Below are positions 4,924 to 5,778 of a stretch of 5,778 nucleotides of DNA, piece by piece. The stretch is from Anaerolineales bacterium (GTDB lineage Bacteria > Chloroflexota > Anaerolineae > 4572-78 > J111). The notes beneath the pieces were generated by a model. The model searched no databases, had not been told where the DNA came from, and was given only the letters and a program-made list of their open reading frames with translations. Position 1 is the stretch's first letter. Each line of letters starts with the position of its first letter. The stretch is from contig JAAUSP010000498.1 in NCBI GenBank assembly GCA_012032575.1, positions 1 through 5,778 on the forward strand, in the 5' to 3' direction. The position numbers and the translations under genes were made by a program.

Positions 4924-5778
4924 ATGAAACTCAATATTCGCAACAAACTGCTAGGAAGCTTCCTGTTCATCATCGTCATAATGATGGGCCTGGGAGTCTT
5001 TGCCCTAATGCAATTGGACCAGACCAATGATCGTACACTTCTCATCGGTCAGAACACCGTACCCAGCATTCGGGCAATGGATGAGATCGAATTAATGATC
5101 AATCAATATCGGCGCTACCAGCTCCGCCACGTCATCGCCACAACCGCTGCGGAGATGGAAGAACAGGAGGCTGGTATGACTGGGGCTGAGGTCGAGCTTA
5201 ACCAGCTATTTAAAGCCTACGAGCCGCTGGTAAGCGATGATCAGGATCGGGCCTTGCTAGAAGAGGTTAAGTCGCACTGGCAAGCCTACCAGACCGCAAG
5301 CAGCGCATTTCTGGCCCCCAGCCGCGAGTTAAACACTGAAGCAGCGGCACAGGCGCTGAAGGGCGACGCCGAGAAGACCCTCAATGACCTGGCGACGGCT
5401 GTCCAGAATTGGCAGGAATACAATGTACAATTGGCAAACCAATCTCTGGACGCTTCGGAAGCGGCCTACGCTATTTCCCAGAATTGGATCATTGGTATCG
5501 TAGTTGGCGCAGCACTGGCCGGTCTGGGCATCGCCTTTTACCTGGCCCGCTCTTTGTCCAACGCAGCCAAACAGATGGTCCAGACTGCCGAACAGATTGC
5601 CCAAACCGACCTGCCAACCCTGGCTGGGTTGACCGCCGCCATTGCCGGCGGCGACTTGACCCAGACCGCCACCATTCAAACCCGGTCACTCAGCTACCAA
5701 GCCAGCGATGAGATGGGCGATCTGGCCCGGGCCTTCAACCAAATGATTGCCCGCCTGCAAGAAACGGGCCGCTCTTTT
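4924..5778 (+). CDS. Membrane chemoreceptor-like sensor (4-helix-bundle + HAMP), 3' end outside window
   Basis: The first 285 residues of a transmembrane sensor. A basic N-terminus (MKLNIRNKLL) leads into TM1 (about 10-29). A helical extracytoplasmic domain (30-187) resembles the 4HB_MCP ligand-binding bundle, with RAMDEIELMINQYRRYQLRH (50-69) as a typical first-helix segment. TM2 is at about 188-207 and is followed by a HAMP region ending in DEMGDLARAFNQMIARL (262-278). The HAMP looks stretched: the usual proline right after TM2 is absent, and the AS1-like segment starts at P231. The start ATG at 4924 follows AAGGAG (4910-4915) with 8-nt spacing. No convincing promoter was found in 4815-4909. 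The output domain is off the window end; a methyl-accepting chemotaxis signalling domain is most likely, a histidine kinase or cyclase possible. Confidence 0.8.
   Translation, partial: MKLNIRNKLLGSFLFIIVIMMGLGVFALMQLDQTNDRTLLIGQNTVPSIRAMDEIELMINQYRRYQLRHVIATTAAEMEEQEAGMTGAEVELNQLFKAYEPLVSDDQDRALLEEVKSHWQAYQTASSAFLAPSRELNTEAAAQALKGDAEKTLNDLATAVQNWQEYNVQLANQSLDASEAAYAISQNWIIGIVVGAALAGLGIAFYLARSLSNAAKQMVQTAEQIAQTDLPTLAGLTAAIAGGDLTQTATIQTRSLSYQASDEMGDLARAFNQMIARLQETGRSF

Overview
The window reads as a piece of chromosome from an uncultured-type bacterium, most likely a Chloroflexota (Anaerolineae-like) member. This is inferred from three things: the pairing of a DUF433 protein with a DUF5615 PIN-like protein, a four-helix-bundle receptor with a stretched TM2-to-HAMP region, and AT-rich extragenic inverted repeats between GC-rich genes. 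A filamentous cyanobacterium is a less likely alternative. No rRNA, tRNA, CRISPR array or complete insertion sequence was recognised.

Region 1 (1-900, minus strand) holds an intact two-gene toxin-antitoxin-like operon. A good promoter (868-896) drives a DUF433 protein (502-825), whose stop overlaps the start of a DUF5615 PIN-like protein (140-505) in an ATGA junction. Region 2 (about 939-1740, plus strand) looks like a decayed second module. A small helical antitoxin-like ORF with no convincing start (stop at 1511) overlaps a 51-codon ORF (1495-1650) that resembles only the N-terminal part of a DUF6516/TumE-like toxin. The flanks carry several hairpins and no intact gene.

Region 3 (1741-4308, plus strand) is a GC-rich three-gene cluster. 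It consists of an M20-family carbamoylase-type amidohydrolase (2013-3257), a half-size EamA/DMT membrane protein (3344-3799) and a GNAT acetyltransferase (3796-4308). The last two overlap by ATGA. A strong sigma70-like extended -10 promoter (1867-1895) lies upstream, and its predicted leader contains a 9-bp-periodic inverted repeat. A different AT-rich inverted repeat sits between the hydrolase and the membrane protein and supplies the hydrolase stop codon. A plausible reading is uptake or export, hydrolysis and acetylation of a small amide or amino-acid derivative, but the substrate cannot be read from the sequence.

Region 4 (4309-4923) is a 615-bp gene-free mosaic of repeats: a dispersed-type GC-rich inverted repeat, a 19-bp near-perfect hairpin, and a REP-like doublet with a GTAG head. 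Region 5 (4924 to the window end) is the N-terminal 285 residues of a membrane receptor with TM1, periplasmic helical bundle, TM2 and HAMP. Its output domain lies outside the window. I did not find a convincing new multi-gene system. The most interesting items are the repeat landscape, the altered acidic residues in the PIN-like protein, the decayed toxin module and the unusual HAMP linker.
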